Notes: generated by a model not told the origin, from the sequence alone. Positions 43,573 to 52,750 are shown, counted from the first letter of the stretch. The stretch is DNA of 64,000 bases from Pleurocapsales cyanobacterium LEGE 10410 (GCA_015207195.1 JADEXJ010000005.1:1-64000); one strand, 5' to 3'. Program-made: numbers and translations.

Positions 43573-43974
43573 TAAGCTTTCCTCAACATTCTTTTTATTT
43601 AACCGATTCTATTAATAGCAATTGTCAGAACTCACCAACATCATCCCTGAGAAATAAATTATTCTCTCATCAGCGAAAAACATCTCCAGGATAGATTTAT
43701 CTGAAATATTTCTGGTTACTTTGTTGGTTGAATTTTTTAAATAGATAATCTATTATCTATCTTTTGATAGATGCTAATAACTGTGAATGGCGTGTTCAAA
43801 CTTAATGCTATATTATTTTGGACAAAACAATTATTTTGTAAAAAAACTTAAAGCCCTTCAAACTTTTGGTAGAAGTTCGGCAACTTTTTTCTAACTAACC
43901 TGAAATCACCTTAATAATAGTACCCCAAAAAAAGCTATTTCAAAGGTATTCATTATATTCCAAGCTATTTCGCC
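43573..43974. other. Spacer upstream of the nblA-like gene
   Basis: About 400 AT-rich bases between divergent genes. It contains a 20-bp palindrome at 43741-43760 (see that entry). No gene. Confidence 0.45.
43741..43760. promoter_or_regulatory. Perfect AT-rich palindrome upstream of nblA-like gene
   Basis: ATAGATAAT-CT-ATTATCTAT is a 9+2+9 inverted repeat, 214 nt before the nblA-like ATG and 168 nt before the divergent small-protein gene. It could bind a dimeric regulator; no T-run follows that would fit a terminator. Confidence 0.4.
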
Positions 43975-44172
43975 ATGGATGCTAACTTTTCTAATTTTCA
44001 CCTAAACTTAGATTTGAGCCTCGAACAACAGCTGAGAATGAGTATTTTTCAAAAATCGGTTCGAGAAATGAATCTAGAGGAAGTATGCTCTTTATTATTA
44101 GATGCCTCCAAATTGTTGATGATAAAAGATAATATTATTAAAGGACTCATAGAACAAGATCTTGCTCAATAA
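43975..44172 (+). CDS. nblA-like: NblA/Ycf18-family phycobilisome degradation protein
   Basis: A 65-residue protein with the NblA hallmarks LSLEQQLRMSIFQKSVREM and, after the turn, a second helix ending MIKDNIIKGLIEQ. NblA proteins tag phycobilisomes for degradation by Clp protease under nutrient stress. It differs from canonical NblA in the second helix, so it may be a divergent copy with another target. It is 64 nt before the M48 protease gene on the same strand. Confidence 0.8.
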   Translation: MDANFSNFHLNLDLSLEQQLRMSIFQKSVREMNLEEVCSLLLDASKLLMIKDNIIKGLIEQDLAQ

Positions 44173-44236
44173 ATTAGTTCTAGTTGGTTCTAGTTCAATT
44201 AACGAACCGCAAGCTTGAGGAACAAACGCGATCAAA

Positions 44237-45115
44237 ATGAACAGTAGTAAATGGCTAAAAAAATTTCAATTGCTATATTTATCATTTTTTATAGCTTTAT
44301 TGCTAGTTAGCTTAAGTAACTCTGCTTCCGCTCGACATCCAGAGTCGCTTGCCAAGTCAGCCCAGCCACCCTCAGAGGTTGTGGCATTTGATATTTTGGA
44401 TGCTGTTGAGGGGGCAGTACAGTACATTCAAATATCTAATATTTCTGATGAACAAGAGATAGCGATTGGTGAGCAAACCAACCAACAGGTATTGAGCCAA
44501 TATCCCCTATACAACAATTCCCCAATTCAAGAATACGTCAGAAACCTCGGACAAGAGTTAATCAATAATAGTGATAGTCGTGACATTCCGTTTATTTTTC
44601 AAGTACTTGCCAGCGATGAAGTCAATGCTTTTGCCACTCCTGGAGGATTTGTTTACGTGACTACTGGCTTGCTAAAAACTGCCGAGAATAGAGCGCAGCT
44701 AGCATCAGTGACGGCTCACGAAATTGCTCATATTAATGAGAAGCATGGCATCAAAGGTTTGAAACAGGCAGTCGCTGCCAGAGGAATTGCCAATACAGTA
44801 GGTTTAGATACCAGCACCCTGGCACCAATTGCCTATCAGTTGGCAGTAGATTTACCCCGAAGTCGTTCTTTTGAATATGAAGCTGATAGTACTGGCTTAG
44901 AAATAATGCAGCAGGCTGGCTATCCTCCCGAAGCTTTTGCCAACTTTTTGGCTAAGTTAGAGAGTGGTGGTGGTACACCCGAATTTCTTCGCACTCATCC
45001 CACCAGTGACAACAGAATTGAAGCAATTTCTCAGAAAACTGAAGTTGATGGAGTTAGTAATAATAAGGGACAAGACTCCACGGAGTATCGCAATAACGTT
45101 CTTGCCTTGATGTAG
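44237..45115 (+). CDS. M48-family metalloprotease, exported (BepA/LoiP-like)
   Basis: A 292-residue protein. The signal peptide (about 1-33) ends SASA-RH. The catalytic zinc motif is His161-Glu-Ile-Ala-His165, and the third ligand lies in SFEYEADSTG. The C-terminal region has LRTHPTSDNRI, common in this family. It is likely periplasmic or lipid-facing and may act on outer-membrane proteins. It could be co-transcribed with the nblA-like gene. Confidence 0.9.
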   Translation: MNSSKWLKKFQLLYLSFFIALLLVSLSNSASARHPESLAKSAQPPSEVVAFDILDAVEGAVQYIQISNISDEQEIAIGEQTNQQVLSQYPLYNNSPIQEYVRNLGQELINNSDSRDIPFIFQVLASDEVNAFATPGGFVYVTTGLLKTAENRAQLASVTAHEIAHINEKHGIKGLKQAVAARGIANTVGLDTSTLAPIAYQLAVDLPRSRSFEYEADSTGLEIMQQAGYPPEAFANFLAKLESGGGTPEFLRTHPTSDNRIEAISQKTEVDGVSNNKGQDSTEYRNNVLALM

Positions 45116-45144
45116 TTGTTTGGCTAATAAGCAAAGCTACAAAT

Positions 45145-45939
45145 TTAGACCGAGATTTTAGTTAGAAGCTGTAATTCTTCCAATATTCCCGATACAGAAG
45201 CTCTCAACGCCTGATGTACCGCCTCCATCTTGGCTGAGTCTGGCTGGTGAGTCCATTCGTTCATAAAAAACTTTTTGACTTCGATGGCTAAGACGCAGGC
45301 AGAATCGGGGAAATGTGTATGAATCCACTCGGCAAAGTGTCCTCCCTGAAACTTAACGTTCTCTCGAACATCTAACTGTCTGCCAAGAAAATCAAACTGT
45401 CTCATGTCGTGGATAAATCGCTCGACTACAGGCTGCCAATATTCTCGGTTGAGACTTCCCGTTCCTAAATTGATCTCTGGATTGTGTAGCTCGCTGGCGG
45501 GAGAAGCGTCAATTCCCTGGCGATAGTAGTTATAGGTATGGAGATCGTAAATCACAAATCGTCCGTGGCGTTGCTCTAGTGTCCGACAAATTTTGCCAAC
45601 CTCGGCATAAAAAGCATCATACTCTGCTAAAGATTGTTCGATTAGATCCTGAGGTGGTTGTTTTTGCCAAACCTTTAATCCCCAGGAGTCTTCGGGCTTG
45701 AGATAAATAGCTCGATCGCGGGGACGATTAAGATCGAGTTCAAAACGCGATCGCAAAACCACTAGTCGCGTGCTGGCAATGTCCGTCCAGGCAGCCGTAA
45801 ACGGATCTTCTTCCCGCTTGCGATCGTTCGGGCTGATAGCCAGCAGTTGCTTAACTTGTGGGCGTACATAATGACCGTCATGAAGAGCTACGGCAACTAT
45901 TGGTTGGTGTCCTTCTGTTGATATCCAAAGCTTTGACAT
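45145..45939 (-). CDS. N-formylglutamate amidohydrolase-family protein
   Basis: The protein has 264 residues from ATG 45939 (MSKLWISTEG); an upstream ATG at 45975 adds 12. Family residues are HDGHYVRP near the N-terminus, FVIYDLHTYN, GGHFAEWIHTHFP and LAIEVKKFFMNEW. The fold is a zinc peptidase/amidohydrolase. The true substrate in cyanobacteria is uncertain. The gene converges with the M48 protease gene. Confidence 0.85.
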   Translation of the reverse strand: MSKLWISTEGHQPIVAVALHDGHYVRPQVKQLLAISPNDRKREEDPFTAAWTDIASTRLVVLRSRFELDLNRPRDRAIYLKPEDSWGLKVWQKQPPQDLIEQSLAEYDAFYAEVGKICRTLEQRHGRFVIYDLHTYNYYRQGIDASPASELHNPEINLGTGSLNREYWQPVVERFIHDMRQFDFLGRQLDVRENVKFQGGHFAEWIHTHFPDSACVLAIEVKKFFMNEWTHQPDSAKMEAVHQALRASVSGILEELQLLTKISV

Positions 45940-46163
45940 ATTTGAGAATATTGGTTGGTATGAATTAATAAACAAATGAAGAGCTTACTGTGTTATTAAA
46001 TTACTCCAAACAGCTTTTAATATCTGTGTAAAATAAACATCGGCAGACTAAAAAATTGCTTGAGTTAATCCCTCGGCTTAAAGCTTAATCTATCAATGGC
46101 TAGATTACATAATGGTGTATAGTCACTTTTAATGGTGGTTAAGGATTTAAAATAAGAATAATT

Positions 46164-46454
46164 ATGAGTAACCAAGAACACGAAAAAGTATATCGCGAAA
46201 GTAATAGTGAAGAAGCATTCCGTACGGCGAATAAAGGCGACGTAGTTGATGAATCAAAAGATTTAGAAGAGAAAAAAGAACAGGTAGCAGTAGATACTTG
46301 GGATTCTACTGGTCATGTAAAAGTACCTACTTATTTTCCCGTAGAAGGTGAGGATGGTGAAGAAGAAGCACTCCATCACGTAAAAGATGCTAAAGAAATT
46401 TCTGATGTTATTCGTCAAGCTAGAGTCGATGAAGACGGCGATCGCCAATGGTAA
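46164..46454 (+). CDS. Small acidic hydrophilic protein
   Basis: A 96-residue cytoplasmic protein, very rich in Glu, Asp and Lys, with a conserved-looking centre (WDSTGHVKVPTYFPVEGED) and no hydrophobic segment. It is probably disordered in part and stress-related, by analogy only. A transposon-like element was inserted 26 nt after its stop. Confidence 0.65.
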   Translation: MSNQEHEKVYRESNSEEAFRTANKGDVVDESKDLEEKKEQVAVDTWDSTGHVKVPTYFPVEGEDGEEEALHHVKDAKEISDVIRQARVDEDGDRQW

Positions 46455-46480
46455 TTTAGTTGAAAGCAAGTGTTCGATGG

Positions 46481-46651
46481 CTGACTGCCTGACATAAGTA
46501 CCTCAAAGCTTTACTCTGTGTAGATTCTACTTTTTCTGGGAAAATAGGATTTTCTGATAATGCGATCGCTTAAAAGTATTGGATTGCTGTACTAGCGAAA
46601 TTGTATTTCTACGAAAAACATAGGTTTGACATAGATGTGTCAGGCAGTCAG
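46481..46651. mobile_element. MITE: 171-bp non-autonomous element with 14-bp TIRs and 9-bp TSD
   Basis: The ends CTGACTGCCTGACA (46481-46494) and TGTCAGGCAGTCAG (46638-46651) are perfect 14-bp inverted repeats. They are bordered directly by GTTCGATGG at 46472-46480 and 46652-46660, a perfect 9-bp target duplication. There is no open frame inside. CTGACT-type ends and 9-bp duplications recall the IS50/IS4-type elements, so a transposase of that kind would be the driver; the family call is inference. Confidence 0.85.
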
Positions 46652-46690
46652 GTTCGATGGTGCTGCATTTGCCAGTTAAATTTATCAGAA

Positions 46691-46722
46691 ACCATACTTC
46701 TCAACAGAGGTATGGTTTTTTT
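46691..46722 (+). terminator. Rho-independent terminator
   Basis: The stem accatac/gtatggt (with ctc/gag extension possible in the loop) is followed by a run of T. If the MITE and one target copy are removed, it lies about 56 nt after the stop of the 46164-46454 gene, so it is probably that gene's original terminator. Confidence 0.75.
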
Positions 46723-46888
46723 GTGGTGTTAACTACTGAAAGCATCTATCAGAAGATTTATACCTGCTGAAGGATGGTATTAACAACTAAATTGTATAGT
46801 ATTGTACTACTGGCAGACTTTGTTATTTAGTCAAATATAACTAAATGAATACCAGGAAATAAATTAAAAATATATTTAGGAGTTTCTT

Positions 46889-47416
46889 ATGAACCTTATT
46901 AAATTAACTACAGCTACTATAATTGGTCTTAGTTTGACCGTACCCGCAGGCACAGCTCTAAGCCAAGAAAAAGAAGTCGATCAAAATCTAAACCAAGCCG
47001 AACAAAACCTCGATCGCACTGGCGAAAACCTCAAGGAAGCAGGAAAAGCCTTTGGCAACAGTGTAGAGAACACTGGTGAAGCAGCAGGACAGGCTTTAGA
47101 AAACACTGGTGAAGCAATAGAAAACGATCTGCAAAATGCTGGTAATGCGATCGAACGCAACTATAATCAGGCAGAACAACAGGTTGAACAGACCGCAGCA
47201 GAAGCAGAACAGAACATCGAGCGAGCAACAGATGCAGCAGCAACAGAAGTCGCCGAAACCGCTGCTGCGATCGAGCAAGAATCAAACTGGGGTTGGTTGG
47301 GTTTACTCGGTTTACTCGGACTATTTGGTTTGGCTGGTAGAAAGAAAACCCGCAGAGTAGAACGGGGCGATCTAGAACTAGATGCTGAAAATCGCCCCAC
47401 GATGTATAACAGCTAG
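46889..47416 (+). CDS. Exported repeat protein with WGxxGxxG-CTERM-like tail
   Basis: A 175-residue protein. The signal peptide (about 1-25) ends ALS-QE. A helical Glu/Asn/Ala-rich domain has repeated EN(T)GEAxxxA and EQxxxQ units, likely coiled coil. At about 132-150 comes WGWLGLLGLLGLFGLAG then RKKTRR, the layout of the WGxxGxxG-CTERM anchor: hydrophobic helix followed by a basic cluster, here with an extra 20-residue tail. A ribosome site (TAGGAG) precedes the ATG. Followed by a terminator. Confidence 0.75.
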   Translation: MNLIKLTTATIIGLSLTVPAGTALSQEKEVDQNLNQAEQNLDRTGENLKEAGKAFGNSVENTGEAAGQALENTGEAIENDLQNAGNAIERNYNQAEQQVEQTAAEAEQNIERATDAAATEVAETAAAIEQESNWGWLGLLGLLGLFGLAGRKKTRRVERGDLELDAENRPTMYNS

Positions 47417-47449
47417 ATAATTTTGGTTGATGGTTAGTTGATTAGTTTG

Positions 47450-47476
47450 AGGGACGGGTAATCTGTCCCTTTTTTA
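47450..47476 (+). terminator. Rho-independent terminator
   Basis: The stem agggac/gtccct with a 9-nt loop is followed by six or more T, 34 nt after the WGxxGxxG-protein stop. Confidence 0.85.
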
Positions 47477-47665
47477 TTAAATTATCTGGCAATCAGATTA
47501 ACTTCAAGCAACAAAAACAAATAGGTCAAATTCTAGATTTCAAACAAGCTGACTCAGAGTAAATTATAGACAGAGCCAAACTTTGAAGAGTAACTGGCGA
47601 GCAAAATTGCTTACGGCACGAAAAATAAACTATCAGCAGAATCTTGTAATCGAACTAATTAGACT

Positions 47666-48265
47666 ATGGAAATTGTTATCGCTCTGTGCTTAGGAATAAC
47701 GCTTAGTGCTGCCTGTGGCTTTCGCGTGTTCGTGCCACCCCTAGCCATGAGTTTGGCAGCTATTTATGGACATTTCCCCCTATCATCAGGATTTGAGTGG
47801 CTAGGCACGACTGAAGCTGCGATCGCCCTTTCGATTGCTACTATTTTAGAAGTATCTGCCTACTATATTCCAATTGTCGATAATCTCTTAGATACGGTTC
47901 AGATTCCCCTTGCCGTTGGCATTGGTACAGTAATTACTGCTGCTACTTTAGGTCATACCGACCCCGTGTTGCAGTGGACGCTGGCGGTGATTGCGGGAGG
48001 AGGAACTGCTGGTGTTATGGGAACTTTAGCGAGCTTTACCAGATTAGCTTCTACAGGCATAACAGGAGGATTGGGTAACTTTATTGTTGCCACTGTTGAG
48101 GCAGTTGGTTCGATTTCTTTATCCGTATTAGGTATTACCTTTCCTCTGTGGACTGGGGCGATCGTTTTGGCTGTATTAATAATTGCAGTTCTTAAACTAC
48201 TAATCGATCCTCCAGCAATCTTTGCCAGAATGAGAAATTCGACAGCTACAAAAGAGAAAGGATAG
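47666..48265 (+). CDS. DUF4126-family membrane protein
   Basis: A 199-residue integral membrane protein with five or six hydrophobic segments. Family-type features are AACGFRVFVPPLAMSLAA near the N-terminus, EVSAYYIPIVDNLLDT and the Gly-rich AGGGTAGVMGTLASFTR. Function unknown. It appears to be a single gene. Confidence 0.8.
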   Translation: MEIVIALCLGITLSAACGFRVFVPPLAMSLAAIYGHFPLSSGFEWLGTTEAAIALSIATILEVSAYYIPIVDNLLDTVQIPLAVGIGTVITAATLGHTDPVLQWTLAVIAGGGTAGVMGTLASFTRLASTGITGGLGNFIVATVEAVGSISLSVLGITFPLWTGAIVLAVLIIAVLKLLIDPPAIFARMRNSTATKEKG

Positions 48266-48592
48266 GGAAAATAGTTAGTAGGTAGTAGTACAACAAGGCT
48301 AAAACAGTGGCTTAATGTTTTTGGCTTTTCCCCCAAACTTGGGGGTTAGGGGGCTAAAATCAATTTACTTTACCCACATTTTTAAGCGTGTCACACCAGT
48401 AGGGTGAAGAAATTTCTCAAGCTAACCACGAGCGAGTAACCACAAGTTATTTTTGCCCACCTTACAGTTAGTAGTTGGTAGTAAACGACTCTATCCTTCT
48501 ATTGATGTTGAAACACTTTCCTAATCATTAGAATTTAATCATAGCCAATCAATTATTATTGCTTACTACTTTCTACTTCTTACTTTAAAATT
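48266..48592. other. Spacer with hairpin repeat
   Basis: Contains the inverted repeat cccccaa/ttgggggt (48330-48345) followed by tagggggc, a common cyanobacterial spacer repeat, and tagtagg/gtagtag low-complexity stretches. No gene. Confidence 0.45.
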
Positions 48593-49408
48593 ATGTCTCC
48601 TACTGCTTTTATCACTGGCGCGTCTCAAGGTATTGGCAAAGCCACCGCATTATTATTTGCCAAAAATGGTTACGATTTAATTATTACCGCTCGTACCAAA
48701 GATAAGTTAGAGGCTGTTGCTGAAGAAATTAGAAGTTCGGGTAGACAGGTAATTGCGATTACTGCTGATACTAGCAATCGCTCGGCAATAGAAGCATTGG
48801 TCAACTTGGGTATTGAACGCTTTTCTCAGATTGACGTTTTGGTGAACAATGCAGGGGTGTGTATGAGCGCGCCGATGGCTGAAACTACCATCGAAGATTG
48901 GGAAAGAATTATCGATGTCAATCTCTGGGGATATATTTATACGATCAACGCCCTATTACCCCACTTTATAGAGCGTAAGCAGGGAAATATTATTAACGTT
49001 GGTTCGTTCGGTGGAAAAGTTCCCTTACCCAAAATGACGGCTTATTGCACCAGCAAGTTTGCGATCGCTGGCTTAACTGAAACCCTACGTTTAGAACTAG
49101 AACCTCAGGGGATTCACGTTTCGGGAGTACACCCTAGCGTAACTAATTCTGACTTTATGGAACGTGCCATATTCAGAGATCGCGATTCTCAAGAAGAGGA
49201 AAATCGCCGTAAATCAATGCAGCAAATGCTAACCAGCCCCCTTGCTAGCCAGCCAGAAGACGTAGCCAAAGCTATCTTGGATGCAGTGAAACACCCTCAG
49301 GCAGAAGTTATGGTCGGTTCGGCTAAAGTTCCTGCTTTCTTGAACCGTCTGTTTCCTGGAATTACCCAAGGAATGATGCAGCTAACTACTAAATCCAGTC
49401 TGGTTTGA
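48593..49408 (+). CDS. Short-chain dehydrogenase/reductase (SDR)
   Basis: A 271-residue classical SDR: TGASQGIG (9-16), NNAG (about 87-90), catalytic Ser in VGSFGG and Tyr-x3-Lys in YCTSK. The C-terminal part has QPEDVAKAILDAVKHPQAEV, frequent in oxidoreductases of this branch. Substrate unknown; similar in plan to, but clearly distinct from, the SDRs at 13282 and 59314. Confidence 0.88.
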   Translation: MSPTAFITGASQGIGKATALLFAKNGYDLIITARTKDKLEAVAEEIRSSGRQVIAITADTSNRSAIEALVNLGIERFSQIDVLVNNAGVCMSAPMAETTIEDWERIIDVNLWGYIYTINALLPHFIERKQGNIINVGSFGGKVPLPKMTAYCTSKFAIAGLTETLRLELEPQGIHVSGVHPSVTNSDFMERAIFRDRDSQEEENRRKSMQQMLTSPLASQPEDVAKAILDAVKHPQAEVMVGSAKVPAFLNRLFPGITQGMMQLTTKSSLV

Positions 49409-49484
49409 ATAATCCCTCAACTATATGTAGAGACTGGAAGATAGGGGAATAGGGAACAAGTAATAAACAACCAGTCAAGAACTC

Positions 49485-50591
49485 TTAAGAGGGCATTTTC
49501 ATAGCCTGGTGTTGTCGATCCTCAAACGAATCAGCAGATAGGCTATTGAGATAATTAATTTGGGTAGGATAGGCAAACTCAATTCCGTGTTGAGCAAATT
49601 TTGCTTTAACCGCCAGATTAATTTGCTGTTGGGCATTCATATAGATGTTGTAATCACTGGTATTGACAAAATAAACTACTTCAAAGTCCAGGCTATATTC
49701 GCCATAGCCTGAAAAATGAGCGCGATCGCAAGTAGCATTTTCAGTATGATCGATAATTTCCTGAATCAAAGCAGGAATTTGGGCTAGTTTCTCAGCACTG
49801 GTTTCATATACTACCCCAAACTTGAATACTATCCGACGCTGACGCATTCTCTTAAAGTTACGGATCCGCGAACCAGTCAAATCGGTATTAGCAATCACAA
49901 TTTCTTCGCCACTAATACTTCTAAGTCTGGTGGTTTTAATACCCACATATTCTACCGTACCTAGATAATCACCCACGATAATAAAATCACCTAATTCAAA
50001 TGGTCGATCTAAGAGGATAGAAAAATAGCTAAATAAGTCTTGTAATACACCTTGAGAAGCTAGAGCGATCGCTACACCGCCAATTCCCAAACTTGCTACT
50101 ACTGCTGAAATATCAAATCCTAAATTGTCCAATAAAAAGACAATTCCAATCAACCAAATGACTACCCTAATAGCTGGAAGCAAAGCATTAATACTCTGTT
50201 CTAAATTGGCATTATCTGGTTGATAGGTAATCCAATAGATTTTGATCAAATATTCTACTGAAGCTGTAAATAGTTTAATCGCAAAGATAGTTGAAAGTAT
50301 AACAACCGTAACTTCTACAACGCTTTCTAATATAGGATGCAGAGTTAAATTGTTAATAGCAAGATAAGTACTTGCTATATAAGCAATTGGAATTAAGTCT
50401 CTTTCTATGATGTTGACGATAGCATCGTCATATACATTGTCTGTTTTGGCTGCCCATTTTCTGAGGTTTTTAAAGCCTAAGCGTCTAAAGATTCTGATCA
50501 AAATTATACAAGACAACAATATGGTAGCTGCTATCAAATAGTCTAATAGCTCATTGTTTAAAAACTCGATTAACAAAAAATTGAAACTCAT
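49485..50591 (-). CDS. MscS-family mechanosensitive channel
   Basis: A 368-residue protein. About four membrane helices precede the pore helix (ISAVVASLGIGGVAIALASQGVLQDLF). The beta domain has RPFELGDFIIVGDYLGTVEYVGIKTTRLRS and the C-terminal domain is alpha/beta. This is the third MscS gene in the window, divergent in sequence from the other two. Confidence 0.9.
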   Translation of the reverse strand: MSFNFLLIEFLNNELLDYLIAATILLSCIILIRIFRRLGFKNLRKWAAKTDNVYDDAIVNIIERDLIPIAYIASTYLAINNLTLHPILESVVEVTVVILSTIFAIKLFTASVEYLIKIYWITYQPDNANLEQSINALLPAIRVVIWLIGIVFLLDNLGFDISAVVASLGIGGVAIALASQGVLQDLFSYFSILLDRPFELGDFIIVGDYLGTVEYVGIKTTRLRSISGEEIVIANTDLTGSRIRNFKRMRQRRIVFKFGVVYETSAEKLAQIPALIQEIIDHTENATCDRAHFSGYGEYSLDFEVVYFVNTSDYNIYMNAQQQINLAVKAKFAQHGIEFAYPTQINYLNSLSADSFEDRQHQAMKMPS

Positions 50592-50988
50592 GTAGATAGA
50601 ACTGGTGTACTCTATTTTGCAAGCTGGCTAAATTTATACTATTATTACCTTGCTCTTCTGGTTCTGGTGTAAAAAAAGTATTGCCGATCTAATTGATAAA
50701 CTCTGTAAAAATGTTCTCGGCTAAAAGGCGATCGCGGTTTATTTATGGTGCAGTTTTAGCGTGTAGCTGCTACCAGAAATTTTTTACCCTACTATGGAGT
50801 TTAAATTTACCCAGGGCGATCGCGACAATAATACAATACATCGTATAGCAATTTTTGATTAGCTCAATCTACTAAACTTGCCGATCTTTCCATTCATCAA
50901 CAAAGGGATATAGCATAATACTATATCCCTGCTAATTGTTACTAGATAAGCAAATCGCTTTATTTGACCTTTTTCTTACAAAACAATT
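50592..50988. other. Spacer downstream of HPF-like gene
   Basis: About 400 bases holding the upstream region of the 49485-50591 MscS gene and, nearer the HPF-like gene, the hairpin at 50904-50930. No gene recognised. Confidence 0.45.
50904..50930 (-). terminator. Strong hairpin downstream of HPF-like gene, probable terminator
   Basis: AGGGATATAG/CTATATCCCT, a 10-bp perfect stem with a 7-nt loop, lies 59 nt past the HPF-like stop on the minus strand. Only TTTG follows, so the terminator call is moderate. Confidence 0.55.
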
Positions 50989-51609
50989 TTAACCCCAACC
51001 CTGAGGTGCTTCTGCTGCATCGGGAGCATCTGACGAACGCCCCGAACCATGCTGGCTGACGATCTGTACGGTTGTCGCCTGGGGACCCATTTCTCCCATG
51101 GTTTCTTTAAATCTAACTCCAGTACCTACCTTGATGCGGTCGAAGTCATTATTGGTAACGCTGTTGCGATGAAAATACACTTCTTTGCCAGTGTCCACCT
51201 GCTTGATAAAACCGTATCCCTGTTCCGCAAACAGTTTAACCACTATTGCCGTAGTCTCCTGTTCGGGATGTACCTTTCTTTCTCCCTGCTGTTCTGTACT
51301 GATACTCACGATCTGGCGACGCGCAGCCTCAAAAGCATCGCGAATTACCGTTTCTAGCGGGGTATATTGTTTACCCGTGTCTGGATTTTCCACTACTGCT
51401 ATTTCACGACTGTGAGGAATAGTAATGTCGATACTCACCCGATAGGGCGAACCACTAATAGGACTATCTTTGTCTTTCTCGACTACAATCCGACAGCTAT
51501 TCATGTAGTCGCAAAATTGCTCTAATTTGGCTATTTTTTCTTGAATCAAGTTATCGATTGCAGGGGTTCTTTCTAAATTACGATAGGTTATTTCTGGAGT
51601 AATTTTCAT
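50989..51609 (-). CDS. HPF/RaiA-like ribosome-associated protein fused to a cold-shock domain
   Basis: A 206-residue protein. The N-terminal domain (about 1-115) has the hibernation-factor fold pattern, with TPAIDNLIQEKIAKLEQF and IRDAFEAARRQ. The C-terminal domain (about 118-188) is a cold-shock domain with GYGFIKQ (RNP1-like) and VYFHRNSV (RNP2-like), then a short acidic tail. It likely binds ribosomes and RNA. Canonical long HPF has a different C-terminal domain, so this is another architecture. Confidence 0.85.
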   Translation of the reverse strand: MKITPEITYRNLERTPAIDNLIQEKIAKLEQFCDYMNSCRIVVEKDKDSPISGSPYRVSIDITIPHSREIAVVENPDTGKQYTPLETVIRDAFEAARRQIVSISTEQQGERKVHPEQETTAIVVKLFAEQGYGFIKQVDTGKEVYFHRNSVTNNDFDRIKVGTGVRFKETMGEMGPQATTVQIVSQHGSGRSSDAPDAAEAPQGWG

Positions 51610-51949
51610 CTATTTTATCCGTAAACAATGGGTTGGTTGTCAAACTGCAATTCAATTGACCTGCGATAAACTATAGCAAAAGTATCGGCGATCGCGCTCT
51701 TAAGCAAACTTTCTATTAATAATTGCCAGAAGCACAGAATATACAAATATACAATTTAGAGCGATTTACAAACTTTAATTAAATATAAATTTACCCAATG
51801 TTAAACTGCATCTATCATCAGAAGTAAGATTGTTTTACATTTAAAACTTAGTCTGCTAAAAGACAAGTTAATTTATATACTTTAGATAGATAAACCAAGG
51901 ATCTATGTCCCATAAACTATAGGAAAATATTTTATATGGTTGATTAGAT
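51610..51949. other. Spacer between divergent genes, nothing recognised
   Basis: About 340 AT-rich bases with promoters for both flanking genes implied by their orientation. No hairpin or repeat of note. Confidence 0.4.
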
Positions 51950-52747
51950 ATGGAAACGTTAGCCAGATTTGGTTATGTGGCAAAAGGTTTTGTTTACGCT
52001 GCGATTGGAATCTTAGCACTTATGGCAGCATTTAGCGTTGGTGGAGGCGAAACCACTGGCACTAGTGGAGCTTTACAGGCGATCGCCAGACAGCCTTTTG
52101 GACAAGTACTATTACTTTTAATTGCTATTGGCTTAGTGGGATATGTTATTTGGCGTTTGGTGCAGGCAATTAGCGATCCAGAAGACAAAGGGAGCGATGC
52201 TAAAGGTGTAGTCGCTCGTTTGGGATATGGGATCAGTGGACTGGCATATGCAGGGGTGGCGGTCAACGCTGCTTTGTTGGCTTTTGGTTCTAGTAGTGGC
52301 GGTAGTGGCGGTAGTGGCGGTAGCAGTTCTAAACAAGACTGGACGGCAACCGTAATGCAGCAGCCTTTCGGTAGGTGGCTAGTTGGGATAGGTGGTGCGT
52401 TAATTATTGGCATTGGTTTTTACCGAATTTATCGAGCCTACAAAACTAAGTTCCGCAAAAAATTGAATCTAAGTGAACTTAGTTCCGAACAGGAAAACTG
52501 GCTGGTAAATATCAGCCGTGTAGGAATAGCTGCTAGAGGTGTGGTGTTTATTATGCTCGGCTTTTTCGTGTTGCAGGCTGCCAAAAATTACAATCCTCAG
52601 GAAGTCAAAGGATTGGATGGAGCCTTATTAACCCTAACTCAACAGCCTTATGGTAAAGTTTTATTGAGCTTAATGGCTTTAGGATTAATAGCTTATGCAG
52701 TCTATTTATGCTTACAGGCACGCTACCGCCAGATTGAAATTAATTAA
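51950..52747 (+). CDS. DUF1206-family membrane protein
   Basis: A 265-residue protein with six membrane helices in three internal repeats of about 75 residues. Each repeat begins like ARFGYVAKGFVYAAIGILAL and ends with QPFGQVLL...GLVGYVIWR. A GGSGGSGGSS linker encoded by a 9-bp tandem repeat (ggcggtagt) follows the second repeat's first helix. Function unknown. Confidence 0.85.
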   Translation: METLARFGYVAKGFVYAAIGILALMAAFSVGGGETTGTSGALQAIARQPFGQVLLLLIAIGLVGYVIWRLVQAISDPEDKGSDAKGVVARLGYGISGLAYAGVAVNAALLAFGSSSGGSGGSGGSSSKQDWTATVMQQPFGRWLVGIGGALIIGIGFYRIYRAYKTKFRKKLNLSELSSEQENWLVNISRVGIAARGVVFIMLGFFVLQAAKNYNPQEVKGLDGALLTLTQQPYGKVLLSLMALGLIAYAVYLCLQARYRQIEIN

Positions 52748-52750
52748 TAT

